A stretch of DNA of 64,000 nucleotides from positions 104,116,304 through 104,180,303 of the forward strand of contig NC_071393.1 in the NCBI RefSeq assembly GCF_022682495.2, read 5' to 3'. A program made the position numbers and the translations under genes. Shown here one piece after another: positions 33,589 to 45,524 of the stretch (its first letter is position 1; the number at the start of each line of letters is the position of its first letter). A model generated the notes under the pieces. It was not told the origin of the DNA, made no database searches, and saw nothing but the letters and a program-made list of their open reading frames with translations. This DNA is from Desmodus rotundus. Its lineage: Eukaryota; Chordata; Mammalia; Chiroptera; Phyllostomidae.

Positions 33589-36077
33589 AAGACTTCCAGT
33601 CAAGATGGTGGCACAGATAAACATGGCATGCTCCCTCACACAAGCACATCAAAATTACAACTAAAATATAGAACAACCATCATTCAGAACTGTCAGAAAT
33701 CAAGTCAAACGGAGGTCTAACAACACGGAATTAAAGAAACCACATCCATCCAGACTGATAGGAGAGGCAGAGATGTGGAATAGGCTGGTACCACATCCAC
33801 ATGTGGTAGATAAAAGTTCTGAAAAAATATCTCAAGAGTGAGGAGTCCCAGTCCCACACCAGGCCTCCCAGCCCAGGACTCCAATGCCAGGAAGATAAGC
33901 CTCCATAACTTCTGGCTACAAAAACCAGTGGGATTGAGTTGGTAGAATAAACTTCTGGAATCCCAAGGAGTTCCCTTTAAAGAGCCCAAACACAGACTTA
34001 ATCAGATTCACTCTCTCTGAGCTCCACCCCCAGGCTAGCAGCTTAAAAGGCACCAGTGGCATCCAGGGAGAAACTGAAGTATCTGGCATCAAGGTGAGAG
34101 CTGGGGGACAACCTTTTCCCAGACAGAAAGGTGGGCAGAAGTGACTGTCCCTTTTCACAACCCTCCCCACACAGACCCACAAAGCTGGCAGGCAGGTGTC
34201 ATATCTAAGACTCCATCAACATGGCTAACACTGTTTGCCCCACCCTAGAGATCCTCAGAGACTCCAGTCCCCCCAATTTATAAGCCAAACCAAGCTGCTT
34301 TTCCACATGAATAGCTTGCTTTTCCACATGAATAGCAATTGGCTTCACACATTTCTAAATCCTCTCCAACAAGCAACAGTCAGCCTCTGTGAGTCCCCAG
34401 CCCCAATTCCTCCTGCCAAGGGACCCAAGGCCCAGCACTAGCACCAACCAGCCTAGATTCATAGCTTGGCTTCACCTGGGAATCTCCAAGCCCAGCACAA
34501 GTAGCAGCCATCTCAGATTGTTGTATAGCTCAGACAGGGTGGCCCAGAGCAAAACACAGGTGGGGGCCGACCTTGGCTTGCACCACACAAGGAACACCCA
34601 GGGCCTGGGCACCCACTGGACAGCTACAGACCATATCAGAGCACCACCACCCAGCCCCTGCAACACTGATTCTCCATGGAGGACAGAGGTTGGTGGTCAG
34701 TGGTCACAACTAATCCTTGCAGCTAACTGGCCTGGGTAAATCCTTCCCATTGGCCTGCCAACAGAAACTGAGGCTCAACTACAAGAGAAGGGTGTACTCA
34801 GCTCACACAAAGGGTGCACTTCGAGTACCCAGCTTGGGTGATAGGGGAGGCTATGCCGCTGGACCCTACAGGACACCGACTATATTAGGCCACTCTACCA
34901 AGACTCTTCCAAAATGAGGCGACAAGGAAACATGGTCCAAATGAAAGAACAGATCAAAACTCCAGAAAAAGAACTAAACAAAGTGGAGGTAAGCAATCTA
35001 CCAAAGGCAGAGTTCAGAACAATGGTTATAAGGATGCTCAAGGAACTTAGTGTGGACCTTAGCAGCATAGAAAAAATCCAGTCAAAACAAAGGATACACT
35101 AAGTGAAATAAAGAACAATTACAGGGAAACAACAGTAGAGTGGATGAAGTGAGAATCAAATCAATGATTTGGAACATAAGGAAGTAAAAACATCAATCAG
35201 AACAAGAAGAAAAAAGAAGCCAAAAATCGAGGATAGTGTAAGCAGCCTCTGGAACTACTTCAAGCATTCCAACATTTTCATCATAGGGGTGAAAGAAGGA
35301 GAAGAGAAAGAGCAAGAAATTGGAGATCTATTTGAAAAAATAATGAAGGAAAGCTCCCCTAACATGGTGAAGAAAATAGATATACAAGTCCAAGAAGCAC
35401 CAAGGCCCAAACAAGACGGATACAAAGAGGCCCACTCCATGACACATCATTAAAATGCCAATTAAAATGCCAAAGGTTAAAGATAAAGAGAGAATCTTAG
35501 AAGCAACAGCAGAAAAGCAGTAAGTTACCTACAGGGCAGTTCCTGTAAGACTGATGGCTCTGCCCAGCAAAGCTATCATTTAGAATCGAAGGGCAGATAA
35601 AAAGCTTCCCCGACAAGAAAAAAACTAAAGGAATTCATCACCATACCATTATTGTATGAATTGTTAACGAGACTTATTTGAGAAAAAGAAGAAGATCAAA
35701 ACTATGAACACTAAAATGGTAATAAATGCATATGTATCAACATCTAAATCTAAAAACCAAACTAAGCAAACAAGAACAGAGGCAGAATCATGTATACAGA
35801 GAGGGTTTTGATGGTTGCCAGATGTGAGGGGGTGTGTAGAAATGAGTGAAGCGGCGAGGGGATTTAAAAGTACAAATAGGTAGTTACAGAAGAGCCATAG
35901 GGATGTAAAGTACAGAATAGGAAATGGAGTAGCTGAAGAACTTACACACATGACCTGTGGACATGAACAATGGTGGGGCTTCGCCTAAGGGAGTGGGGGG
36001 TGCTGGGTGGAGGGTGGCAAAGGGGGGAAATGGAAAAAACTGTAATAGCATAATCAATAAAATATAATAAAAAAAAT
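33589..36077 (+). mobile_element. HAL1-like element, copy C (full length, degraded)
   Basis: The element starts at GACTTCCAGTCAAGATGGTG and carries a long 5'UTR, including a 21-bp tandem duplication at 34296-34316 and 34317-34337. It has an ORF1 relic beginning at 34914, the HAL1 3'UTR without ORF2, and the end ACTGTAATAGCATAATC near 36038 before an A-rich tail. TSDs are 33577-33588 and 36078-36089. At about 2.49 kb it is the longest of the copies here, the extra length being in the 5'UTR. Confidence 0.8.
34914..35681 (+). pseudogene. HAL1 ORF1 relic, copy C
   Basis: Starts MRRQGNMVQM, close to the copy-E start MLRQRKMAQM, which supports that start as the ancestral one. Open pieces cover the N-terminal region (34914-35102) and RRM (35169-35453, with IIGVKEGEEKEQEIGDLFEKIM). 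A stop after RIH and later frame breaks disable it. The C-terminal match resumes around 35570-35680. Confidence 0.75.
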
Positions 36078-36089
36078 AAAATGTTTTTA
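36078..36089 (+). repeat. TSD copy 3 (AAAATGTTTTTA)
   Basis: One substitution from the other two copies. It marks the right end of the whole two-insertion cluster. Confidence 0.75.
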
Positions 36090-36994
36090 GGCCAGCTCCT
36101 GATTTCCTGTAGGCGTGGCCAGCTCTCTTTTTGTCCTTTGGTTCATATAAAGGTCTGTATTTGTGATCCTCAGTACACACCTGCAAGCACAGTTGGAAAT
36201 GAGCAGCAGGAAGGAAGTGTATTTGTTTTTATGTATTTGTGCTATTTATAACCTCCTTCGTGATATAAAAAATTTAAGGCTTCTGACAAAAATACTGAAA
36301 ATATAACAGGATCAAAATCTTTCCCCACAGGCATATGGACAGATTTTTCTCCCTTAGAAATTTCCAACCACTACCAATCTGCAAGCAAGCAACGGCTCAG
36401 ACGGAAAGATTTATGAAGAAATAATATCTTGGACTTGGGAAGCATCCTCCTCTGCAGACCCAACTTCCCTTATGCACTCATCCTCATGAGGCGAGGAAAG
36501 GCAGGGACCACAATCTCTCATTTAAACTTCAGGACCAGGGTATTTTGCCTACATGAGAAAGGAGGTCTGTACTCAAATCTTCTGCTCCTCCTGCCTAAGA
36601 AAAATAATTGAATTCTTTCCAAAGAGAGAGTACATGGCATTACCCTCAAACCCAGAAACCCTGGGTGCCTTCCAGGGACCAGATGGAGCCCCACCCAGAC
36701 AACTGGTAAATGCCCCTTCATACCAGGCCAGATTTAGAAGTGTGTGCTGTGCATGTAGACTTTCTGGGGAAACTAAAGTGTGTATATTGACTTTAAATTT
36801 GATCTCTATGTGACTATAAAAAACTAATATTTTTAAGACATATTAACCCAACACACAAAAGATCATGAGAAGCAATGTAAATCTTTGCTACCAGGAATTC
36901 ATAGAAGATATAAACACTTCTTAAAATTCTCTTTCTCCACCCCCTGCAGAAACAAAAGCTGCCTCATTCCAAGAGAACCACCAATGGATTCAGT
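36090..36994. other. intronic sequence
   Basis: Nothing recognised. The ORFs between 36.4 and 36.8 kb are unsupported. Confidence 0.35.
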
Positions 36995-37092
36995 CTAGGA
37001 CAGTTGTCCTCTAGGGTAGAACCCATGCATCAATATTTTTGGTAGCTCTCTAGGTGATTCCGATGGGCCACCAAGACTGGGAACCACTGGTT
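36995..37092 (-). mobile_element. MER5A-type hAT relic, partial
   Basis: 'gtagctctctaggtgattccgatgggccaccaagactgggaaccactgg' matches the terminal half of MER5A. Confidence 0.6.
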
Positions 37093-37341
37093 TGGAGGTT
37101 TTAGCCAATCTGCCACTTACTTTGTGTTCATACATCGGATTAGGGTTTATTCCCTCCTCTCCTACACATCTATGTATATTCATTACATTAGCCCAGTAGC
37201 TTCCTGAACAACCTTTTAATCCATAGCTTAATATGTTATACATCAAAACACACTGACATTTGTTACAATGAAGAGTCCTTTGAAATCTCACAGTTTCCAC
37301 TACCTCTCTGCAAAGCATCTTTCTTTTGTTTGTTTTCGCTT

Positions 37342-37476
37342 TTGTTTTTCGGGGGGGGGGGGGTTGGCTGCCACAGCCCATATTGCACTATATTTAAGTG
37401 TTCAGTCTTAGCTACGTGGTAAGTGTTTTAAAAGATTAAGAAGAAGGAGGAGGAGGAGGAGGAGGAGGAGGAGGAG
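37342..37476 (+). repeat. G-run and (GGA)n microsatellite
   Basis: A G12 run lies at about 37351-37362 and (GGA)n from about 37444 to 37476. Both are simple length-variable repeats. Confidence 0.85.
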
Positions 37477-38599
37477 AAAGAGCTGACGCATTTTAGAGCT
37501 AAGAGTCTGACTTTCTCATAGTCGAGTGCTCGGTTCCTCTAAGGCCCAACCACCACACCATTTGCCTGCAGCTCATGCTACCTTCCTACTGATTCAAAAG
37601 GACACTTCTCTTGTGTTCCTCCCTTTAATCTTAAAAGCATTAGCTAAATCACCACCTAATGAACCCGATAAATTAACAATAATAACTAAATGATATCTCA
37701 ATGGGTTATTAGCAAACCTGTATTTTTCTAAGGCCTTCTCAAGATACATCTCCAGGATGCATCTTTGGATAAGGCCTTGTCTCGATCCAAAGGAAGGCTC
37801 TGATATTGAAAAGCAGGTGCCACATTAAGGCAGAAGCAGTAATAAAAATTAGGGGGTTGGGCCAAGCACCCCTGAAGTCACACCTAACAGAGGGCTGCCC
37901 ACTCAAAGCAACCCCTAGTTATAAGTAAGTGATGGTTCAGTTCCCTACCGTGGAATTGCTCGGCCCCTGACCTCACGTCTGTGGGGCGACTCTCTGCCCC
38001 GAGGTAATTTACTTCTGTATCAGCCAGCCTCAGGGTGTTTCCACAACATACAGCACACACTTGTAGGTACTCAATGAATGTGTGATTTTAAAAAGATAGA
38101 TACATGAGTGCTCTTCATTCGTTTGCTTTCTACAAACATCCTTAGGCCATTAATTGAATACTTATCAGGTTTTTTAAAAACCTCAGAGAAAAATATTTTA
38201 CTTTCTAAATTAAGAGTCCATTCCAATGTTAGATGCAGGCTTTTGGAAAAGAGTAAAGACAGCTATAATAACTCTGCACTTAACTAATTGATGGCTTTTG
38301 GAAAACTTATTCATTCAGAATATCAAACTGTAAAGTGTCCAAATGTGGTCTCTGTCTGAGGAAGAAAGGGAAACAATGCCACCCTCCAACCCTCATCCAG
38401 AACCGATTATCTCCAAACATACTTAAAATAAAGATATCCATCTCACAAGATTGCTCATAGGATTCCTAGAGGATAGAAGAGAATGGGTAAGTATCAGCTA
38501 TAATAGAAGAAAACAGAAAAACACAGAGATCATGGCTGACAGGCATGTTAACTGAAACCCACCCCGTCCATTCCACCAATCATGTGGTCAAATTCCCTT
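37477..38599. other. intronic sequence
   Basis: Nothing recognised. Confidence 0.35.
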
Positions 38600-39090
38600 T
38601 GCCACCGTTTGTTTAGAAATGACCGAAAGTCACTTCTGTGTGACCTAATCCTGGCCAATTAGAAGCAAGAAGAATTCTACTGTGGGATTCTGAGAAAGGT
38701 CTCCTCTCTCTTAAGAAAGAAACACAACGAAGAAACAGTGACAATCTTCTTTCCCGGGGCAATGTCTTGTCTGGGTGTGACATCGCTGCTACAGGGTGGG
38801 GCAAAAGTAGCTTTGCATTTGTGAGTACACGCAACACAGTTTACTCTTGTGTTATTGTTTATTAATTAGTATTATTTTCCACATGAACAACCATAAACCT
38901 ACTATCGCTCAGCCCTGCAGAAAGAGGCCAGCCCGGAGGCAAAGTTAGCACACCAGAGAGGACAGCGCAGGAGCTCTGCCTCTGGACGTCGGACATCTCG
39001 TTTTGAGAGAAAATATATTTCCTTACTCTTTAACCTAATTTAAGTTAAGGTTTCTGTTACTTGTAGCTCAAGGCCTCCTAACAGTTATAG
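38600..39090 (+). mobile_element. old LTR (MLT1-like) split by a MITE
   Basis: Left part: 'gaaagtcacttctgtgtgacctaatcctggccaatta' and 'attctgagaaaggtctcc'. Right part: 'ggaggcaaagttagcac', 'ctgcctctggacgtcggacatc', then 'ctaatttaagttaaggtttctgttacttgtagctcaaggcctcc'. The two parts read as one MaLR-type LTR once the mariner MITE at 38792-38917 is removed. The family is inferred from the 'ctgttacttgtagctcaagg' end. Confidence 0.5.
38792..38917 (+). mobile_element. mariner-type MITE, 126 bp
   Basis: The left inverted end is CAGGGTGGGGCAAAAGTAGC. The right end read in reverse is CAGGGCTGAGCGATAGTAGG, so the first ~20 bp match as imperfect terminal inverted repeats. A TA dinucleotide precedes the left end; the right-hand TA has decayed (CTGCA). 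The element is too short to encode a transposase, so it was mobilised by a mariner/Tc1 enzyme elsewhere. Its insertion into an LTR dates the LTR as older. Confidence 0.75.
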
Positions 39091-39930
39091 AATACCAAAA
39101 AGGAAAGAATCTCCATGTATTAATTACACTGGAAATGTTTAAACAGTAAAACGAGTATGTTGACTCAACTTTGATCATACTGATTTTATATTTCAAAAAA
39201 GGGAAATGTGTGATTTATCACAGTAACAGTGGTGTGGGTCAAGCATATGCTCTTTGTACAGGGTCTGGCCAGTAAACCTGAACATGAACTTTTTACATCA
39301 GCAGAGAAATTGATTCTGCATATGTGAATAAAGAGCTTTTTGTATGGTACCGGCATTTTACCAATCAATCAATCCACCTCACCGCTAACATGGAACTTCC
39401 ACTCCTGATTCTCTCTATCCTGACAAGACAGTTCATTCCACAGTCGAGAAGCTGAGCTCTCTCTCCCCAAAGCTTCAGAGGCAATGTGTATGTGACAATG
39501 AGGATTTCAGTCCATGAATCCACCGCTTCGCCTTAGAGAGTCACCTAAGTTTTCTGCTCTTCACAGTAAACGAGACTACAATCTATTCAAAGAGCTGGCA
39601 TTATTTTTAGCCAATTCCAGCTACCCACTTCAATCTGTTCATTCTTCAGTTTATATGAATGTTAGCATTTGCTTTAGAATACTATTCATATTGTAAAATA
39701 AAATGTGATAATCTATAAAAATAACCCACTTAAAAATAGGAATAAAGAAGATAGCGAATTAAAGTGTTATTATACTAAATAGGTTTACTTTTTAAAGGAT
39801 CTCAGTGCTTGCATTTTAAATGATTTGTTAAGGAAAAAGTACTTAATTTTACAATGTTCACACTCTGACTACAGCTGCCATGCAATTCTACTCTCTAAAA
39901 TGATGCCGCTTATAAAATACTCGTTGAAGC
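39091..39930. other. intronic sequence
   Basis: Nothing recognised. Confidence 0.35.
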
Positions 39931-40387
39931 TGTATTAGTTTCTCATTTCTCCTGTAACAAATTACCACAAACTTAGTAACTCACAGTGACAAATTCATTG
40001 TCTTACAGTTCTGCAGGTCAAAATCTGAAATCAAGGTGCCAGCAGGGTTGTGTTCCTTCCAGAGGCTCAAGGAAAGAATCCACCTCCTTGCCTTTTCCAG
40101 TTTCTGGAGGCTGCCTGCACTCCTTGGCTCGTGGCCACATCTCGCTGACCTCTGCCTATCACCACATCCCCTTCGCTGACTCTGATCTTCCCACCTCCCC
40201 CTTCTAAGGACACTTGTGATTCTACTGGGCCCACCCAGATCATCCAGGATAAAGTCCCCATCTCAAGATCCTTAACTTAGTCACATCAGCAAAGTCCTTT
40301 ATTTCATGTCAGGCAAACCCAGTAACTGATTCCAAGGACTAGGATACAGACAGACACCTTTGGGGAGCTGTTATTCTACCTACCACA
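39931..40387 (-). mobile_element. MLT1-type LTR, near full length
   Basis: In reverse orientation: TGTATTAGTTTCTCATTTC at the left, 'aaattaccacaaacttagtaactcacag', 'cttacagttctgcaggtcaaaatctgaaatc', 'ggacacttgtgattctactgggcccac' and the end near 'tattctacctaccaca'. A solo LTR of the same class as the one at 8449-8940. Confidence 0.7.
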
Positions 40388-40739
40388 AAATTCATCACAG
40401 AGAGGGGAGGTTTTCCTTTATTTCATCTAATCTGAGAGTATTTAGGAAACAATGTTAATTATATTGATCCAGAAGTTGTTACTGGTTTTGATTTATGAGG
40501 AGATACTCTTGACACTCTAAGAAAAAGCTGATGAGCTAATAAAATTTCAGTCCCAAACACTACTCAACCACAGTCTTCCCACCATAGGAAAAAGAACAGC
40601 TTGCAAAATGCGTTCCTTGTTTTGGTTCCCAGAAAACCCACAATGCCAAAGTCGTGTGGAAAAAATGAATTTTTCAGGGAAAGAAGTGACATGAAAAGGT
40701 AAGAGACGCTTAGAGAAATGGTAAATGACTATAATAACA
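40388..40739. other. intronic sequence
   Basis: Nothing recognised. Confidence 0.35.
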
Positions 40740-41080
40740 AATCCGACATAAAGTCAATGTGTTTGCCAGCCCATCCCTGTGTGCCATGCTCTCTCGTCCC
40801 TCCAAATGCCTTTGTGCCCATCCTTTCTTTGGCCTCTGCCCCTGCAAGCTATCTCCTACCTACATACCCTACCAGTGCCAGCTCTGCACACTCCAGGCTA
40901 ACATAACAACCCTCTTCTGCATTTCCGCTCTGCCCTCTCACAGCCCACATTCAGTACAGAAACCCTGCACCGAGGCCTTTCTGAAACGGGCTCTGCTCGA
41001 ATCAAGAAAAGGCACTGCCTTGTTTTCCTCTGTGTTCCACATGCCACGCACAGTTCCGGGAATGTGGTAGGTACAAAACT
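40740..41080 (+). repeat. possible L2 fragment
   Basis: Short wording such as 'ttgccttgttttcctctgtgttccacatgccacgcacagttccgg' and 'atgtggtaggtac' resembles the L2 3' region. Weak. Confidence 0.35.
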
Positions 41081-42325
41081 GGTTTGTTGGAAAAATTAAT
41101 TAACCAATCTAAAAGACAGTTCATCAAAGACTTCTACAAAGGAGAAAAGATGGCTTTAAACATTCTCATGCATGTTTCTTTAGTTCTGCAGATTATCAAA
41201 AAGGATTCTTCCTTAGATTGCAAGCTTTTAAAGGTTTTACCAATTCCGTTTGAGCTTAAAGAAAAGAGATTGGTTTAAACTACCCAATCCTGTGATAAAC
41301 AGACACTGTGATGTTCCCATCCCATGCTCCTTCTAATGCACTCACACTTTCTTACCACTGATCTAAGAAAAGAGTTTTCATGGGAGAAGAGCAGAGCAAT
41401 CTTTAAGAAATCTGATGTAATAGGATTGTAAATTAAAAGTTTCAACCAAGCACCAAGACACACTAGTATGATATTCCAGAGTGGGGTCCCAGACCAACAC
41501 CCACATTTTCATTGAAATCCCCCCAAACCAGTGATATGACTCTTAATCCTAACTCCTGCTACACTGAAGATTGTAAGTGGGCCTTCCTGTTAAAGACCAA
41601 GAGCATTTCAGAGAAGGGGGTTTCTTTGGAGAATATATCACTTGACCTCAGGTCAAAAGAGTGAGGCCTCGAGGAATCACCTAGAGCTTAACAGTGTTTC
41701 TTCCGAAAAAGCCAAGAGGAGACAGACAGGGGAGCTTCCCTGCTGACAGCGAAGAGACTCCAAGTCAGGGGCAGCTCGTATCCGTGGAGCCTCTCAGGGG
41801 GAAATGCGGGCCGTGCGCAAGAGAAAATAGGCACGGGGTTTTATGGACACTGCCCATTGAAACGGGAGTGCATTTGACGATGGAATGCAACCACGAGAAT
41901 GAACAGACAAGTCATCGGACTAGAATCTCCCCTGGGGAGCAAATTCTAAAGGGACAAAGGATGACAACATGCATTTGTTTTCTGATCCCAGGCCACTCAC
42001 ACCGCTTGTTAAGCATACTCGTTACACACATTTCCTCCCCATTTGGAAGCCTTCCCAAAGCCCATAGCTGTCCTCCAGCGGGGAGGGAAAGACAGAATTC
42101 CTTCCAAAGATGAGGTGACCGTGCTCTCAGCAGGCAGCTGGAGACTGGGGCCTGGTTATTTAAGAGCATTCGATACAAACATATGGAAGAAAAAACTGAT
42201 AACTTTCTCCCAAATGAACCATCCATAAACAAACAGAAAATCCATTTTGCTCCATAATCAGTGACACCTTAGAAAAGTAAAAGGAAGGGAGAGAGGAGGG
42301 GAAGGGGAGCACGCAGGACTCTTAC
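41081..42325. other. intron downstream of the exon
   Basis: On the minus strand this is the beginning of the intron after the 42.3-kb exon. ORFs here (41694-42113 plus, 41912-42232 minus) have no recognisable content. The donor GT is at 42325-42324. Confidence 0.5.
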
Positions 42326-42583
42326 CCAGGCCCTGATTCTGTTGTTCCCACTCGATGGTGTCTGGCACCTGGTAGGTGGCTCCCTCCAGAAGGTCCACAT
42401 TTTCCGGCTCTAAGCCAGGCTCCTGGGATGTGACGCCAGGGAGAGTAAAACCACGCGGCTCAGCATCATCGTCCAAGCTTTCATCCAGGGAGTCTGCGTC
42501 TTTATCTTCTTCGTCTTCTTCTTCATCCTCCTCTTCTTCATCTTCCTCCTCCTCATCCTCTTCATCCTCATCTTCTTCTCCCT
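42326..42583 (-). CDS. ARMH4: internal coding exon, acidic linker; probably ARMH4
   Basis: An 86-codon-equivalent internal exon (258 bp). The acceptor on the minus strand is TTTCTTTTTGTGCAG directly before 42583. The donor is CTGG|GTAAGA after 42326. Both flanking introns are phase 1, so the exon is symmetric. It encodes an uninterrupted acidic run of about 30 Glu/Asp residues, then DADSLDESLDDDAEPR, GFTLPGVTSQEPGLEPENVD, LLEGATYQVPDTIEWEQQNQ and GL, with a split Val/Ala/Asp/Glu/Gly codon next. From memory this matches the region of ARMH4 (C14orf37, a predicted single-pass membrane protein) just before its transmembrane segment. The membrane exon was not found, so it must lie left of the window. 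The antisense poly-Ser ORF is an artefact. Exon call is secure, gene name tentative. Confidence 0.7.
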
Positions 42584-42755
42584 CTGCACAAAAAGAAATC
42601 GATAAGAAATATGAAGAAATCTAGTGATTGCAAAGGAATCTTATAAAATGAACCAAACACTACAAAATAATCATGCTTAGCCTTTTAAAACAAATTTTAT
42701 AGCCAAGTTGGGCAATGTGAGTTTTGTGGAATTTTGTGCCCACCATTTTTTAAAA
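42584..42755. other. intron upstream of the exon
   Basis: Directly 5' (minus strand) of the exon lies the pyrimidine tract and acceptor. The flanking TTTTAAAA at 42748-42755 is the candidate left TSD of the L1 fragment next to it. Confidence 0.45.
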
Positions 42756-43285
42756 TTTTTTACTTGAATTTATTAGGGTGACATTGGTTAACAAAATTAT
42801 ATAGGTTGCAGGTGTACAATTCTATAATACAACATCTGTATATTGTGTTGTGCACTCACTATCCAAAGTCAAGTCTTCTTCCATCACCATTTACCTTCCC
42901 TTTACTCTCTTCTGCCTCCCTGCTCCCCTCGCCTCCTAGTCATCACCATACTATGGGGGGTTATTTTTGCTCAGTCCCCTCACCTATTTCACCCAGCTCC
43001 ACCACCCCCTCCGCTCTGACAGCTGTCAGTCTGTTCTCTGTATCTATCAGTCTGTTTCTATTTTGTTCATTAGATTCTACATATAAGTGAAACCACATAA
43101 TATTTGTCTTTCTTTGACTGGTTTATTTCACTTAGTATAGTACTCTCCAGTTCCATCCATGCTTTTGCAAAGGGTAAGATTTCCTTCTTTTTCACAGCTA
43201 AGTAGTATTTCATTGCGTAAATGTACCACAGCCTTTTTTCTACTTGTCTACTGATTTGTACCCAGCACTCACCTACATTTGAAAG
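42756..43285 (-). mobile_element. L1 3'-terminal fragment
   Basis: Reverse orientation: 3'UTR wording 'tttattagggtgacattggttaacaaaattatataggttgcaggtgtacaattct', then the ORF2 C-terminus on the minus strand at 43070-43297 (including MKYYLAVKKKEILPFAKAWM and ending LICRI). 5'-truncated. A short TTTTAAAA repeat at 42748-42755 and 43286-43293 may be its TSD. It lies 170 bp from the exon's acceptor. Confidence 0.8.
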
Positions 43286-44039
43286 TTTTAAAACCACAAT
43301 TATGTCAGATAACTATTGTGTAGCATGTTTATTTGGAGTCAAAGTTCAGGTAATATGAATTTTTCTTAGTTGTGTCTATTTGTACAAGGGTAGGAAACAA
43401 CTCCTTCCTGTTGTGTAGAGGTCATTAAAGATTTGTCCTTTGAAAAGCACACTGAAATGGTAACAGAATTTAAAGGGAACGTCGCAATCCCTTTATATCT
43501 TATATCACTGAACAAGAGAATTCCTTACGTTGGCACAATTTCCTTTTCATTCTCCTGCATCAGTGAGCAGAACTCACAACCACATGAAGATGAGAGGGAC
43601 ATAAATCCACTCCTGACACTTCTCTTTACAGAGGGAGGAGAAACCCAAGTCACTGGAAACAATTAGGTACATCAACATTCTAGTCCAACGCAAAAGGGTT
43701 GAAAAAATTACTTTCGTTACTATCATCATGAGTTAAATTCACAATTTGTGATTTTCAGTGCTTCAAATGGAGCACGTTTAGTGAACGTGAGATCCCCGAT
43801 TTCATTCAGTTTCACCAATTTTAGTTTTGTGGGACTACTGTGAAACCCAGCCCTCACCACGGATGGACCCCTGCAGCCACTGAGGAATTCCAAGACTCTC
43901 CTTTGCTGCTTTGAGACAATTTTCTCCACACATACCCTTTTTCACCCATAATTTACAAGTTATTTTGTACTTTTAAAAAGGTATTACATCTAATCTTTTC
44001 CATTCTCATCCTATAACTTTGTAGGGCTAATATTTGCCA
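43286..44039. other. intronic sequence
   Basis: Nothing recognised. Confidence 0.35.
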
Positions 44040-45290
44040 CTGTTCCAAAAATTCAACAAATATTTATTAAGCACCTAGTTCCAGGCACTAGGGATAGAGC
44101 AATAGTGTCTCTGACTTCATGGAGCTGACAGACCACGCCAGGTGACAAATAAAAAAACAGGCAGATAATATAATACAAATCATACTGTGCTTAAAACTGG
44201 CAAACAGAGGGAAAATGCCAGGTGCTTCTACTTCAGATGGGAAAATCGAGGAAAGCTTTTCTGATAAGGGAAGGTCTCAACAGAAATCATACAAAATATT
44301 GAATTCTCTTGTTTAATTGGGGTTAATTTAGGAAGAGTATTCCCAGCAGTGGGCAACAGGAAGGATGAAAGCCTTGAGGCAGATGGGTCAAAGAACGGGA
44401 AAGTATGGAGGGGGTGGGCAGGGAGGAGCAGACAGCATCTTAGGAAATGAGGAGGAAGAGGTAGGTGGGGGCCAGATCTTACATATTTATAATAAATGAT
44501 TCTGGCTGCAGGCTGGAGAACAAGCTATATCACAGCAAGAGACAAAGTAGGGATACCCATTTGGAGGCTGTTTCAAAACCTAGGGGACAGAGGATGGTGC
44601 TGGGGTGCAGGTGTCGTCCTGGATGTGGGGAGAGGAGGTCTGACCTGGGATGTAATTTGAAGGTAGAGCCCTGCTGATGATTACAATGTGGAATGTCAGG
44701 GGAAGATCCCACTTTCCCCAAAAAGGGACTAAAGGATATAAAGCAAAATCAAGAATTTTGTTTGAGACAATACTTGTGTGATGGATATGCCTATGACATT
44801 CAAATTAAAGTGTTGGCAGCCTAAGGAAGGTCAAAGCTACAGATAACAACCTAGGAGACGTTAATTTATAAATAATACTTAAAGCTTTCAGATGGGCTGA
44901 GATCCCCAAGAGAGTGAGTGTTGGGATAACGAGAAGTGGCCCAGCCCGTGTCCTGGGCAATCGCACGTTTAGAAGTTGGCCAGTAGAGGGAGATCCAGCA
45001 AAGGAGATGGGGAAGCGACTGGTGCAGGGGGGCAAAAGCAAGGCACCAGTGCTGTGGAGGAAGCCAAGAGAATAAAACAGCTCTGAGGGGTTGAGTAAGA
45101 AACTGAGAATGTCAGTCTGGCGTGGACATGACCTGTGCCTTTGACATTTTGGAGGTTATTAGTGACCTTGACAAAAGTTGTTTCCGTGAAATGGTAGGGA
45201 CAAAAGCAGGACTGGAGTGGTTGAAAAGAAAATTAGAAAAAAAAAAGCGGGTACAGCAAATATAACTCTCACAAGAAATTTGAAAAAGGG
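44040..45290 (-). repeat. L2 LINE, extended
   Basis: Reverse L2: 'caacaaatatttattaagcacctagttccaggcactagggatagagc', 'ctgacttcatggagctgacag' and 'ggtgggggccagatcttacat', then a diverged interior with 'ttgacattttggaggttattagtgacc' near 45150. No ORF. Limits approximate. Confidence 0.6.
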
Positions 45291-45524
45291 AGGGCCCCTA
45301 GGGGTCCGCGGAAGGGAGATACGAGGTCAAGGGTAGGTTCTTAAAATAGAAGATATTAGAATGTGCTTGTCAGTTGACAGGAAGATGTGGGAGGGGGAGG
45401 AAACTGATGACGCAGGAGAGAGGGGAGACGGCTGCAGGAGGCTTGTCCTGAGAGGAGAGGTGTCGCACAGCGGCTGCGCAGGTGGGCCCGGAGCCACACA
45501 AACTTACCGTGGCTGTTCCATGTT

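Noticed and set aside
42376..42624. Plus-strand ORF encoding a long Ser run
   Set aside because: It is the antisense of the acidic exon (GAA/GAG/GAT codons read as TTC/CTC/ATC in another frame give Ser). The minus-strand exon has proper splice sites.
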